From JAJNBD01 sp964471475 (GTDB lineage: Bacteria; Pseudomonadota; Gammaproteobacteria; CAISUE01): a stretch of DNA of 28,911 bases. How positions within the stretch are numbered: position 1 is the stretch's first letter; every line of letters starts with the position of its first letter. Location of the stretch: positions 1 through 28,911 of the forward strand of contig CAYYFQ010000025.1 in the NCBI GenBank assembly GCA_964471475.1, read 5' to 3'. Of the stretch, positions 8,556 through 17,674 are shown in pieces. The translations under genes were made by a program, and so were the position numbers. The notes under the pieces are model-generated. The model was given only the letters and a program-made list of their open reading frames with translations. It made no database searches and was not told the DNA's origin.

Positions 8556-8584
8556 TTAAAGAAAATTGTGGAATAGTATATAAT
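8556..8584 (+). promoter_or_regulatory. Probable ftsK promoter
   Basis: A perfect TATAAT (8579-8584) lies 17 bases after TTAAAG (8556-8561), 30 bases before the ftsK ATG, in the 81-base gap between the divergent channel gene and ftsK. The -10 is strong and the -35 weak. Confidence 0.55.
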
Positions 8585-8614
8585 GCCTGCAGTCAAAAAG
8601 GAAAGTTGTAACTC

Positions 8615-10951
8615 ATGTCGAAACCACGAATGACACAAGCTACGAGGAAGAAACCGACTTCACTTCAAGAGCCCCTCATTTCTTCCTCTCATTTCCGCGA
8701 AGTATTTTTCATTATTGCGGTGGCGTTAGCGGCTTTAGTGATGGCCGATTTATTAAGCATTCAGCACATTGGTTTTCATCAATTTGGGGGGCCTATTGGT
8801 GCGTTAATGGCTCAAGCATTCATGAGTTTTTTTGGGTTCACTAGTTATTTATTACCCATCGCTTTGGTATTTATTGGTTATCTTATTTTGCAAGCTAAAC
8901 AGTTATGGACCGAATCGGATTATAAAAATTTAAGTTGGCGAATTTTGGGCTTATTTTTAGCGGTGGTAGGTTTGAACTCTGTTTTGAGTCTCTGCTGGCA
9001 GACAAGCTTGGAAAATGCAGATTTGGGTGGATATTTAGGAGATTTTTTTAGTCAACATTTTGTGGCTGTCATGGGGGAAGCGGCAAGTTTAATTATTTTG
9101 AGTGTTTGTTTTTTGGTAGGAGTGACATTATTTACCAAATTATCGTGGCTGCAGGGGTTAGACTGGCTCGGTAAAAATTGCTTGGTTTTCTTGCGTGTTA
9201 CTGCACGATTTTTGTTAACTACTCAACAAAAATTGTCTGAAAAATTGACAACTTATCTTATCGCGCGTAAAGCTAAAAAAGCGGCGAATGCGTTAGCTTT
9301 AGAAATCAAAAGTCCCGTAGTAAGTCGCAAAAATAAAACCAAAGCAGTTTCGACAGCAATGGTCAATAAAGGATCACCAGAAGAAGCACGGCAAACACGA
9401 GAAGGGCCTGTCAATATTGTTTTGCAAAAAGTGCAAAAAAATCGACAAAAAAGTTTATTCCCGAGTGTTGAGCGGTCGGAAGGTTTACCTTCCTTAACAT
9501 TGTTAGATCAAACCCCTCCTGCTACCAATAAAGTAAGTGCGTCGGTTCTTGAAAATACTTCGCGGGAAGTGGAAGCGCGTTTATTGGATTTTGGAATTGA
9601 TGTGCAAGTTGTGGCGGTTCATCCGGGCCCCGTGGTGACGCGATATGAAATGCAATTGGCCCCAGGAATTAAAGTCAGTAAAATTAGTGGGTTGGCTAAA
9701 GATTTGGCGCGTTCTTTATCAGTCACCAGTGTACGGATCGTCGATGTGATTCCCGGTAAAACTACCGTTGGCTTAGAAGTTCCCAACGAAAATCGCCAAA
9801 TTGTCCGTTTGGCTGAGATTTTTTCTTCACAACAATATGAGCAAGCTCGTTCTTTGTTAAGTCTCGCACTTGGAAAAGATATTAGCGGAAATCCAGTCGT
9901 GGTGGATCTTGCCAAAATGCCACATTTGTTGGTGGCAGGGACCACCGGGTCAGGTAAATCTGTGGGGGTTAACGCAATGCTGTTAAGCTTGTTATTTAAA
10001 GCGGAACCCGCAGATGTTCGTTTGATTATGATTGACCCTAAGATGTTGGAATTATCCATTTATGAAGGCATTCCTCACTTATTAACGCCTGTAGTGACAG
10101 ATATGAAAGAGGCAGCAAATGCTTTACGTTGGTGTGTTGCGGAAATGGATCGTCGTTATCGTTTAATGGCCAATTTAGGAGTGCGTAATTTAGCGGGCTA
10201 TAATCAAAAAATTAAAGAAGCAGAGAAGGGTGGGGAGCCTATTTTAGATCCTCTTTGGAAGGCGCAAGATGAATTTGACAGTGAACGCCCACCTTTGATG
10301 ACGCTCCCTTATGTTGTTGTCGTGATTGATGAATTTGCTGACATGATGATGGTGGTGGGCAAAAAAGTGGAAGAATTAATTGCGCGTATTGCACAAAAAG
10401 CGAGAGCTGCAGGTATTCACATGATTTTAGCCACTCAACGGCCTTCGGTGGATGTGATCACAGGTTTAATCAAAGCTAATATTCCAGCACGTATTGCTTT
10501 TCAAGTGTCATCTCGGATTGATTCACGCACTATTTTAGATCAACAAGGCGCTGAGCAATTATTGGGGAATGGTGATATGTTGTATCTGACTCCTGGTTCA
10601 GGCGTCCCCATTCGGATTCATGGGGCTTTTGTGAGTGATCAAGAAGTGCATAACGTGGTGGCAGATTGGAAAAAACGAGGGGAGCCGGTCTTTATTGAAC
10701 AAGTCACCCAAATTGCGGAAGGTGCTGAAAACGGGGAAGAAGAAGGCTCTGCCGAACAGGATCCTTTGTACGATAAGGCGGTCCAAATTGTCTTAGAAAC
10801 TCGCAAAGCCTCTATTTCAAATATTCAACGCCGATTAAAAATTGGGTATAATCGAGCGGCGCGTTTGATTGAAAGCATGGAAGCAGCAGGTCTTGTGGGA
10901 GCAATGGAGAGTAATGGTACGCGAGAAGTGTTAGTGCCAGGGAGCGAGTGA
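8615..10951 (+). CDS. ftsK: DNA translocase FtsK
   Basis: A 778-residue FtsK that moves chromosome DNA at the septum and activates XerCD recombination at dif. The N-terminus has four membrane helices (about residues 28-190), followed by a short basic linker, the RecA-like motor and the C-terminal winged-helix gamma domain (about 715-778) that reads KOPS. Walker A is GTTGSGKS at 442-449 and Walker B ends in VVVIDEFAD with D572 and E573. The linker is shorter than in E. coli, giving the common compact form. AAAGGAAAG precedes the start. The gene is transcribed divergently from the channel gene. Confidence 0.97.
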   Translation: MSKPRMTQATRKKPTSLQEPLISSSHFREVFFIIAVALAALVMADLLSIQHIGFHQFGGPIGALMAQAFMSFFGFTSYLLPIALVFIGYLILQAKQLWTESDYKNLSWRILGLFLAVVGLNSVLSLCWQTSLENADLGGYLGDFFSQHFVAVMGEAASLIILSVCFLVGVTLFTKLSWLQGLDWLGKNCLVFLRVTARFLLTTQQKLSEKLTTYLIARKAKKAANALALEIKSPVVSRKNKTKAVSTAMVNKGSPEEARQTREGPVNIVLQKVQKNRQKSLFPSVERSEGLPSLTLLDQTPPATNKVSASVLENTSREVEARLLDFGIDVQVVAVHPGPVVTRYEMQLAPGIKVSKISGLAKDLARSLSVTSVRIVDVIPGKTTVGLEVPNENRQIVRLAEIFSSQQYEQARSLLSLALGKDISGNPVVVDLAKMPHLLVAGTTGSGKSVGVNAMLLSLLFKAEPADVRLIMIDPKMLELSIYEGIPHLLTPVVTDMKEAANALRWCVAEMDRRYRLMANLGVRNLAGYNQKIKEAEKGGEPILDPLWKAQDEFDSERPPLMTLPYVVVVIDEFADMMMVVGKKVEELIARIAQKARAAGIHMILATQRPSVDVITGLIKANIPARIAFQVSSRIDSRTILDQQGAEQLLGNGDMLYLTPGSGVPIRIHGAFVSDQEVHNVVADWKKRGEPVFIEQVTQIAEGAENGEEEGSAEQDPLYDKAVQIVLETRKASISNIQRRLKIGYNRAARLIESMEAAGLVGAMESNGTREVLVPGSE

Positions 10952-10989
10952 TGGTTGTAAAAATATTTTTTGCTAACGAGTAGGGAGCA

Positions 10990-11269
10990 AGAGTGCATCA
11001 GGAAGATGGGTTAAGGGGCGTTATAAACGACGCACTCTGGGGTAAATTGTTCACTTCTCCCTTGTGAGAGAGGCGATTCGGCCGAAATTTCCGTACCTCC
11101 CAGAGAACGACGCCTCTACACTGGACAAAAATCGATCATAAGCAAAACGGGTGGCGCGTAGGGAGGGCTCCCAGCGATGCGCAGCATCGATGGGATACCG
11201 CAGCGACAGGACCCGTTTAGCCTCGATGTAAATTTTTTGTCCAGTGCGGAGGAACGACGCAGTTTATAA
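10990..11269. repeat. Composite non-coding block of nested inverted repeats
   Basis: The 405-base gap between ftsK and the pseudokinase-like gene holds no plausible gene. It contains stacked inverted repeats: AGAGTGCATC (10990-10999) with GACGCACTCT (11029-11038); AGAGGCG (11069-11075) with CGCCTCT (11111-11117), enclosing the palindrome TTCGGCCGAA (11077-11086); and TTATAAAC (11021-11028) with GTTTATAA (11262-11269). GAACGACGC also occurs as a direct repeat on both sides of the inner element. It looks like one or more intergenic repeat elements inserted into each other. Confidence 0.55.
11119..11246. repeat. MITE-like element C with CACTGGACAAAAA ends
   Basis: A 128-base element with perfect 13-base terminal inverted repeats: CACTGGACAAAAA (11119-11131) and TTTTTGTCCAGTG (11234-11246). 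Nested inside are AAACGGGT (11145-11152) with ACCCGTTT (11211-11218), and a stem-loop at 11170-11194 (CCCAGCGATGC / GCATCGATGGG, one mismatch). The transcript would fold into a long cruciform-like structure. It has no coding capacity. Confidence 0.7.
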
Positions 11270-11294
11270 GAATATCCTTAAGCGAAACTAAAGG

Positions 11295-11330
11295 ATTAGG
11301 GTGCTATTATATTTTATATAACATCCTAAT
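11295..11330. promoter_or_regulatory. AT-rich dyad before the pseudokinase-like gene
   Basis: ATTAGGGTG (11295-11303) and CATCCTAAT (11322-11330) form an inverted repeat with 8 of 9 bases matching, separated by 18 AT-rich bases containing -10-like TATAT sequences. It ends 26 bases before the ATG at 11357. Position and symmetry suggest an operator over a promoter; no regulator can be named. Confidence 0.35.
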
Positions 11331-11356
11331 AATAACTAGGGCAAAGAAGGCTTTTT

Positions 11357-14300
11357 ATGGCACGCTCAACTGGCAAGAAAAAGCAAGCAAATACTGACGC
11401 TAAAGTGTTTTTTGATAGCTTGCCGACTGATGTTCTTCACCCCCACCCCAATTTAGTGGGGTATTTAACTAAGCAGGGTGGCGTAGGCTTAGATCAAGAT
11501 GCCTTTGTTAACATTTTTCAGCAGTTATTTGCGCAAATGGCTTTTTGGCACGCAAAAAAATTACTACTTTCCCCACCAGTTACCCCCTTTAATTTTGTAC
11601 TAGATACGTCTGAAGAGTCTCTCAAAGTAAGTTTGCTTACTAATGCTAATGGCACACTTTCTTCACTGGAGTATTTATCTCCCTATCAGATAAAAAATCA
11701 AGTGCTAGATCCAACGTGTATTTGGAGATTTAGTCCTGAACACTCACAAGCAAATGATTTATGGGCGCTTGGGAAAAGTATGTTATATGCTTTGCTTCCT
11801 TATGAGCCGCCAAAAGATGCGTACGTAACTAAAGCAGCGAATGTGAGCAATCCATCACAAAAAGAGGCAATCGAAACGCTCTATCATGACTTCAATGTCG
11901 TTTTTTGGTATGAATTATATTTACGATTAAAGCCAAAAGAAGAAACAGAGGATGCTTGGAATGCGACTTTTAATGATTTTTTACAATCAAGAAACCCTAT
12001 AACCGATATTACTGACGTAGGCCAGTTAACACGCGCGTATGAGCGAGTTAAAGAAAGCTATTGTGGGTCCAAAGCCGGTAGTGATGAGCTTATTTGGCCT
12101 GTTTTTTTACCAAAATTTATTGATAAAATTTTTGTAGTACGTGCAGACCAGCGGCTATTAAAAGACAGCGAAGCTTTCAAAAAAAATATCACAAATTTAT
12201 TAACTAATCATTTATTAAATTTTGACTGCTATTTTCCGAGTGCCAATGTGAAAACTGCTTCCGAAAACCTAACTAGTCATCCTTCCGATGGATCCGAAAG
12301 ATTAAAAACTTCGACTTCGCGAATAAATCGCGGGGAGACAGCAGCAAAAATAGAAAATTTCTCGCATCTCTTAAGCGCTACAGACGTCTCTCACGTTAGT
12401 GTTCCGTCGTTATCTGGGTTTGTTGAGAGGTCTCCTTCATTTTCAAACGCGGGTGCTTCAGGTTCGAATAATCGCATTTCACCATCTGCGTTGGGAGTGG
12501 CTTCTTCAAGTGCTTCTGCTTCTGGTAATGATAATGGCGAAGAAAAAAGAGAGCTTTCAATAGACGAGCTTTTCGAAGATTTACAATTAGCAGTAGCTAA
12601 TTTTAAAAATAAATTTGCGTATTATTGGGATCGTCTTTACTCCTATGATTTGACAACACAGCAGCCTACGAAATGGGAGAAAAAACCCTCTAAAAGTGAA
12701 GTAATATATATGCGAGCGGCATTGCTGAAACAGTTAGCAGAAGTTTATCAAGGCATCAGTGACTTAGCTGAAAAATCAGATCTCAATGACAGAATGCTAA
12801 AGTATATGCATCAGATTTCTCAGAGCTTGAACCAAAATCAAGCGCTATTAGATTTATTATTCGAAAAAAACACGCAGCTTACAGCATTGCAACAGGCTGC
12901 CAAAGCTCGTTTACCAAATTTGCGCACACAGGACTTGGCAGGACCCTTGCTTCCGGGACCTTCTGGCGACGACAGCGATGAGAGTGAGACGGCTTCTGTT
13001 TCTGACTCGGGCGCTTCTCCTGGCTCTCCAAGTTCATCTGACGATTTGAACTCGCAACTAGGCCGCCATGAAGCTGATGGCCCACTCGCTTCCATGTCTG
13101 ATTCAATACAAGAAAATTCTGGAGCGGCAGCCGTCACAGAAGAGCAAAAATGTGCAGACGATCGAAAACTTCCTGTTGTTCTCACTCAGTTTTGGACGAT
13201 GGCAACGAAGACAATAGCTCCAAGTTCTTCTGAGCAAATTAAAAAAAAGCAAAAAGTTGATTCTCAGTATGCATCGCGACTTACGGCAGAATTTTTAAAT
13301 AAATTACTATTGTTCATTGATTCAGTCCAATGGATTGACCGGGCTTTATATAATCAAATGCAATTGCAATTTTGGAGATTGTATTGGAAATATTTTTTAT
13401 CGCCAACAGCAACATCACAATCTTGCAATGTTAGCAAGTTTTTGAGGGAACTTTGCGAGGATTTGATACCGTTGGATAAGCTTTTAAAGTCTTCGGATCT
13501 AGCATCGTCTTCTAGTCACGATAGCGTTTCTCCTGAAAAAGCTAAAGATCACACTTTAGGACAAGAGCTATGGGGTTTTTATGAAAATAATGGAACGCAA
13601 GCTATACACTTAGAAACCACAGACAAAGCAGCGTTGAATGAAAAATACCGCGCAACACAGCTTCCATGTTCTCCAACGGAGGGTAGTTTAAATAAAACTG
13701 CTGCTTTTAATTGTTTAAACTGTATTTTGACTTATATGCAAACACTTGCAGCGGATTTTACTTATAGAGACATCCTTGTGAGGATGCAGAAATTATTTGA
13801 AGCTTCTTACAATTACTTTTATGGGCGTACGATAGTGCAAGATAGAGAGACTGGCCTTGAGAGACCTGCTTTTACATGGGAAGGTAAAAAAATAACTTCA
13901 CCAGAGGTAACATGGAAAGAACTTTTTGAAGGACTTCTTCCAGGTAAAACAGTATCTTTTTTAGCTTTTTTAAAAAACATTCCTCATGAGAGAACACCTA
14001 ATTCAGACCAATTAAATGCGCTAAGAGATAATATCTGCAATTTTTATCAGCAATTTAAAGAGGAAGTTTTTGAATTATCTCCAGCTCAAAGAAGGGAGTT
14101 TCGTCAGATTTATGCGCAATACTATAGTTATGACTTTTTACATAATCTATTTTCTCTCACTGGTGTACTTAGCAGGTCAGTAGAGGGGAATGCTCGTGCT
14201 GCTGAGGAGTTATATCAACTTATTGCTCAGCGTTATAAGGATTGTTTTCTTGCTGGACAATCTTCAAAATTACTGACGATAGATAAATTTTTTCATGAGG

Positions 14301-14515
14301 CGGATGCTCAACGAAATTCTATTGCAAAATGGCTAAAGGATCATCAAGTTCCAGCGGCATCTCAGCACTATCATCAGTTGAAAGCGTGGATTGAAAGCGC
14401 TGCGCGTGAGAGAGCGAATTGGCAGTTAGAGTTATCTCCTGAAGCAAGGGTGCAGTTGGATGAGACTGCTAGACAAGCGCTTGCGCCTCCCGTGTCCTCT
14501 GCGCCGCAAGTCTAA
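11357..14515 (+). CDS. Large pseudokinase-like, effector-like protein
   Basis: A 1052-residue protein with no signal peptide or membrane helix; not recognised as a known family. The first 150 residues follow a eukaryotic protein-kinase C-lobe pattern: HPNLV (30-34), FQQL..MAFWHAKK (54-68), SPPVTPFNFVL (72-82) aligning one-to-one with HRDIKPENILL, and NDLWALGKSMLYALL (133-147) like SDIWSLG..LYELL. The catalytic Asp is Pro74 and the catalytic-loop Lys is Thr76; Asn79 stays. The DFG position reads LLT (93-95). There is no Gly-rich loop or VAIK lysine, so it should be inactive. A Ser-rich linker (about 340-395), a helical part (400-515), an acidic Ser/Asp linker (535-590) and a long helical C-terminal part follow. 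AAGAAGG precedes the start. A secreted host-directed protein is an inference from composition only. Confidence 0.7.
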   Translation: MARSTGKKKQANTDAKVFFDSLPTDVLHPHPNLVGYLTKQGGVGLDQDAFVNIFQQLFAQMAFWHAKKLLLSPPVTPFNFVLDTSEESLKVSLLTNANGTLSSLEYLSPYQIKNQVLDPTCIWRFSPEHSQANDLWALGKSMLYALLPYEPPKDAYVTKAANVSNPSQKEAIETLYHDFNVVFWYELYLRLKPKEETEDAWNATFNDFLQSRNPITDITDVGQLTRAYERVKESYCGSKAGSDELIWPVFLPKFIDKIFVVRADQRLLKDSEAFKKNITNLLTNHLLNFDCYFPSANVKTASENLTSHPSDGSERLKTSTSRINRGETAAKIENFSHLLSATDVSHVSVPSLSGFVERSPSFSNAGASGSNNRISPSALGVASSSASASGNDNGEEKRELSIDELFEDLQLAVANFKNKFAYYWDRLYSYDLTTQQPTKWEKKPSKSEVIYMRAALLKQLAEVYQGISDLAEKSDLNDRMLKYMHQISQSLNQNQALLDLLFEKNTQLTALQQAAKARLPNLRTQDLAGPLLPGPSGDDSDESETASVSDSGASPGSPSSSDDLNSQLGRHEADGPLASMSDSIQENSGAAAVTEEQKCADDRKLPVVLTQFWTMATKTIAPSSSEQIKKKQKVDSQYASRLTAEFLNKLLLFIDSVQWIDRALYNQMQLQFWRLYWKYFLSPTATSQSCNVSKFLRELCEDLIPLDKLLKSSDLASSSSHDSVSPEKAKDHTLGQELWGFYENNGTQAIHLETTDKAALNEKYRATQLPCSPTEGSLNKTAAFNCLNCILTYMQTLAADFTYRDILVRMQKLFEASYNYFYGRTIVQDRETGLERPAFTWEGKKITSPEVTWKELFEGLLPGKTVSFLAFLKNIPHERTPNSDQLNALRDNICNFYQQFKEEVFELSPAQRREFRQIYAQYYSYDFLHNLFSLTGVLSRSVEGNARAAEELYQLIAQRYKDCFLAGQSSKLLTIDKFFHEADAQRNSIAKWLKDHQVPAASQHYHQLKAWIESAARERANWQLELSPEARVQLDETARQALAPPVSSAPQV

Positions 14516-14543
14516 CCACTTAGGAGGAGGCAGTGATAATGTC

Positions 14544-16598
14544 TCAACTTCGCAATTGCGCTTTAAATTTTTCCTCTAAGGCGTTAATTAACTTCGTCGA
14601 TAATTGATTTACTGTTTCATCAGCTAAAGTTTCTGTTAAGGATTGCAACACGATGCCAAACGCGATACTTTTTTGATCAATAGGCATGTTTTTACCTTCA
14701 TATACATCAAATAAAATTACTTCGCGACAAAGCACACCTAAGGTTTGTTGTACAAACTCCACGACATCGCCTACGGCTTGCGTGCGTGGCATGAGGAAGG
14801 CGAAATCTCTGCGTACTGAAGGGAATCGGCTAATGCTTTGGAATTTTTTATGAGAAATTTTGGGAAAAGTATTTAGGAAAAGCTCAAATAAAAACACAGG
14901 AGCTTCTAATTCAAAATATTGTTGTAACTTAGGATGTAATCGCCCCATACGCCCGATTAGTTGACTGTCTACAAAAATTTCAGCTGCTTGGCCTGGATGC
15001 AGCATAGAGTGCGGATTTGCACGAAAATCTATTTTTTTATCTGAGAAAAAAATGTGTAATAAGTTTTCCACATCTTTTTTTAGATCAAAAAAATCACAAA
15101 CTTTTTTAGCATCGGACCATTGTTCAGGAAGACGAGATCCCGTGATTAACCCCCCTAATACGGGTTGTTGCTTCACGGTATGCGATACAGTCTCCCATAT
15201 ATTTTCATAAACAGTACCTAATTCAAAAAAACAAGCACGACTTTGTTGACGCTTTGCATTGTAGTTCCAAGCACTTAATAAACTGGGCCATAAGCTCGTT
15301 CGCATGATGGCAAGTTCATTGGATAAGGGGTTTTGGAGACGTAGTGATTCTTTATCGCCAAAACAGAGTTTTTGCAAATCTTCTGAAATAAAACTGTAAC
15401 TAATAATTTCTTGATAACCCGCGTTGACTAAATATTGGTTCAATAAATTTTTGCTGCGAACAAAAGGATCGGTAGAAATTTGATTAATTTGGGGAGGGTT
15501 TATGGGGATATGTTCATACCCGTGGATGCGTGCTAATTCTTCAATGAGATCTACTTCTAAACGAAGATCAAATCGAAAAGAGGGTGGGTGAATTTCATAA
15601 TAGTCTTCTAGAGCTTTTACAGACATACCTAAGGCGGTTAACGTGTGAAAGATGGTGTCAGCTTCTATATTCATTCCTAAAATGCGTTCAATGCGCTTTG
15701 GTCGTAAGTTAATGGAGGAGATAGAAGGTAGAGAAGTGCCCATGGTAGTTTGAATAGCATCCAGCTCGCCGCCTAAATGCTGAACAATTAAATCACTCGC
15801 ATATTGTAAAGCAATAAGAGGTAAAAAAGGATCAACACCACGTTCAAAACGTATGGCGGCTTCTGTTTGTAAACCATATTGGCGGGCGCGGCCTGCGATA
15901 AATTCGGGTACAAAATGCGCACTTTCTAAAAAAATATTGTGCGTATGTTCTGTCACAGAAGCGTCTAACCCGCCAATAACGCCAGCAATCGCTAGCGGCT
16001 GATCAACGTGATTGGTCACCAGCAAAGTATTAGGTTGTAAGTTAAGGCTTTGCCCACCTAAGACTTTCAGTTTTTCTCCTGTTTTTGCAAAACGCACATG
16101 AATTCCCTGGATGCTTTGCGCATCAAAGGCATGCAAAGGTTGGCCTAATTCGAGCATGACATAGTTGCAAATATCCACAATAGGGTTGATGCTTTCGATG
16201 CCAGATTTTGTTAAGCGATCAATGATTTCTTCAGGTAATTTTTTTTGATTATTAATATGGCGAATAAATCGGCCGCTATAGATTGCACAAGCTGCTTTGG
16301 CATCAATGCGAATGAATGAAGAAGCTTTATTGAAATTTGTGGTTTCTTCTTTTACAAGAATGTCGTTAAACATCAGTTGATTTAAGCATGCAATTTCACG
16401 CGATAAACCTCGCAAGCTTAAACAATCGCCACGATTGGCGGTAATGCTTAAATCAAGTACATAATCGTCTTCTATTTTTGCTATGCTATCTACTTCAAAA
16501 CCTGCCATGGGTAATTGCATGGATAATTTTTCTACGCTCAGTGTTTCTGGCCAGTGTAAAAAATGAGAATTTTTTAACCAAGCTAAAGAAATTTTCAT
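14544..16598 (-). CDS. pheT: Phenylalanine--tRNA ligase beta subunit lacking the N-terminal OB domain
   Basis: A 684-residue beta subunit; bacterial PheT is normally about 790-800. The start MKISLAWLKN and MAGFEVD (31-37) are normal, but the next segment jumps directly to DYVLDLSITANRGDCL (45-60), which in E. coli follows about 110 residues of EMAP/OB-fold tRNA-binding domain. That domain (B2) is missing cleanly and in frame. The editing-site residues appear kept (H156, E225, T245, A247 by alignment with E. coli H261, E334, T354, A356). The C-terminal anticodon-binding FDX-ACB domain is present (about 590-684). The start is the ATG overlapping the pheS stop (ATGA), giving translational coupling. 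Confidence 0.93.
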   Translation of the reverse strand: MKISLAWLKNSHFLHWPETLSVEKLSMQLPMAGFEVDSIAKIEDDYVLDLSITANRGDCLSLRGLSREIACLNQLMFNDILVKEETTNFNKASSFIRIDAKAACAIYSGRFIRHINNQKKLPEEIIDRLTKSGIESINPIVDICNYVMLELGQPLHAFDAQSIQGIHVRFAKTGEKLKVLGGQSLNLQPNTLLVTNHVDQPLAIAGVIGGLDASVTEHTHNIFLESAHFVPEFIAGRARQYGLQTEAAIRFERGVDPFLPLIALQYASDLIVQHLGGELDAIQTTMGTSLPSISSINLRPKRIERILGMNIEADTIFHTLTALGMSVKALEDYYEIHPPSFRFDLRLEVDLIEELARIHGYEHIPINPPQINQISTDPFVRSKNLLNQYLVNAGYQEIISYSFISEDLQKLCFGDKESLRLQNPLSNELAIMRTSLWPSLLSAWNYNAKRQQSRACFFELGTVYENIWETVSHTVKQQPVLGGLITGSRLPEQWSDAKKVCDFFDLKKDVENLLHIFFSDKKIDFRANPHSMLHPGQAAEIFVDSQLIGRMGRLHPKLQQYFELEAPVFLFELFLNTFPKISHKKFQSISRFPSVRRDFAFLMPRTQAVGDVVEFVQQTLGVLCREVILFDVYEGKNMPIDQKSIAFGIVLQSLTETLADETVNQLSTKLINALEEKFKAQLRS

Positions 16599-17620
16599 GC
16601 AAACTGCTCCAAAAAACGGCAATCATTGTCGAATAATAAGCGTAAATCAGGAATGGCGAAGCGCAGCATGGTTAAGCGATCAATCCCCATGCCAAAAGCA
16701 AAACCTGAATATTTTTCAGGATCGATGTTAACTGCTTTTAATACATTAGGGTGGACCATTCCGCAACCCAATACTTCTAACCAGCCAGTATTTTTGCAAA
16801 TTCGGCAACCGTTGCCTTGACATTGAACACATTGAATATCCGCTTCTGCTGATGGTTCAGTGAACGGAAAATAAGAAGGACGAAAACGAATCGCTAATTC
16901 TTGCTCAAAAAAATCATGCATGAAGGCAAGTAACAAACCTTTTAAATCAGCAAAGCTACTTACTTCATCAACCACGAGACCTTCAAGTTGATGAAACATT
17001 GGTGTGTGGGTTAAGTCAGAATCACAGCGATAAACACGCCCTGGCGTGATGACGCGAAGGGGAGGAGATTGATTTTTCATCGCACGAATTTGTACGGAAG
17101 AAGTGTGCGTCCTCAATAATAAATTTTCAGGCCAGCTTTTATGTTTTTCTACATAAAAAGTATCATGCATAGCGCGAGCAGGATGGTGAGCGGGGATATT
17201 CAATGCTTCAAAATTATGAAAATCATTTTCAATTTCAGGTCCTTCTACGATGGAAAATCCAGCTCGAATAAAAAAGTCTTCAATGCGTTGACGGCTTTGT
17301 TGAATAGGGTGTAAAGCGCCGATAGGGTGGCCGCGCCCAGGTAAGGTGATATCAATCGCTTCTCGATTTAAGCTTGCATTGACAGTATTTTTATTTAATT
17401 TTTCTTGTTGTGCGTTTAAGCGCTCTAAGAGGGTTTTTTTTATTTGATTAATTTGTTCGCCAGCGGCAGGGCGCTCTTCCGGCGTTAATTTGCCTAAAGT
17501 TTTGAGCTGTTCGGTGAGGATGCCTTTTTTGCCAAGATATTGAGCTTTCACTTGCTCAAGTTCGGCGAGATTGTGAGTTGCTTCAATTGCTTGGGTTGCT
17601 GTTGAAAGGAGATCTTTCAT
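16595..17620 (-). CDS. pheS: Phenylalanine--tRNA ligase alpha subunit
   Basis: A 341-residue catalytic subunit of the alpha2-beta2 enzyme that charges tRNA-Phe. The N-terminal coiled-coil (about 1-85) is followed by the class II core: GHPIGALHPI, the motif 2 region around HTSSVQIRAM and RVYRCDSDLTHTPMFHQLEG, and the C-terminal GFAFGMGIDRLTMLR (motif 3). The ATG at 17618-17620 is chosen; the TTG 12 bases upstream would lie almost on the predicted transcription start. No pheM-like leader peptide is visible. It overlaps pheT by 4 bases. Confidence 0.96.
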   Translation of the reverse strand: MKDLLSTATQAIEATHNLAELEQVKAQYLGKKGILTEQLKTLGKLTPEERPAAGEQINQIKKTLLERLNAQQEKLNKNTVNASLNREAIDITLPGRGHPIGALHPIQQSRQRIEDFFIRAGFSIVEGPEIENDFHNFEALNIPAHHPARAMHDTFYVEKHKSWPENLLLRTHTSSVQIRAMKNQSPPLRVITPGRVYRCDSDLTHTPMFHQLEGLVVDEVSSFADLKGLLLAFMHDFFEQELAIRFRPSYFPFTEPSAEADIQCVQCQGNGCRICKNTGWLEVLGCGMVHPNVLKAVNIDPEKYSGFAFGMGIDRLTMLRFAIPDLRLLFDNDCRFLEQFA

Positions 17621-17640
17621 ATAAAATTTCAAAAGGAAAA

Positions 17641-17649
17641 ATTATAGCA
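17641..17649 (-). promoter_or_regulatory. Extended -10 promoter of pheST
   Basis: The minus strand reads TGCTATAAT: a perfect TATAAT (17641-17646) with the extended TG one base upstream. A weak -35 (TTAACA) lies 15 bases further. The predicted start is about 14 bases before the pheS ATG, which leaves no room for an attenuator leader. Confidence 0.6.
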
Positions 17650-17674
17650 TAGAAACGTTGCTGTTAAGGTCAGT

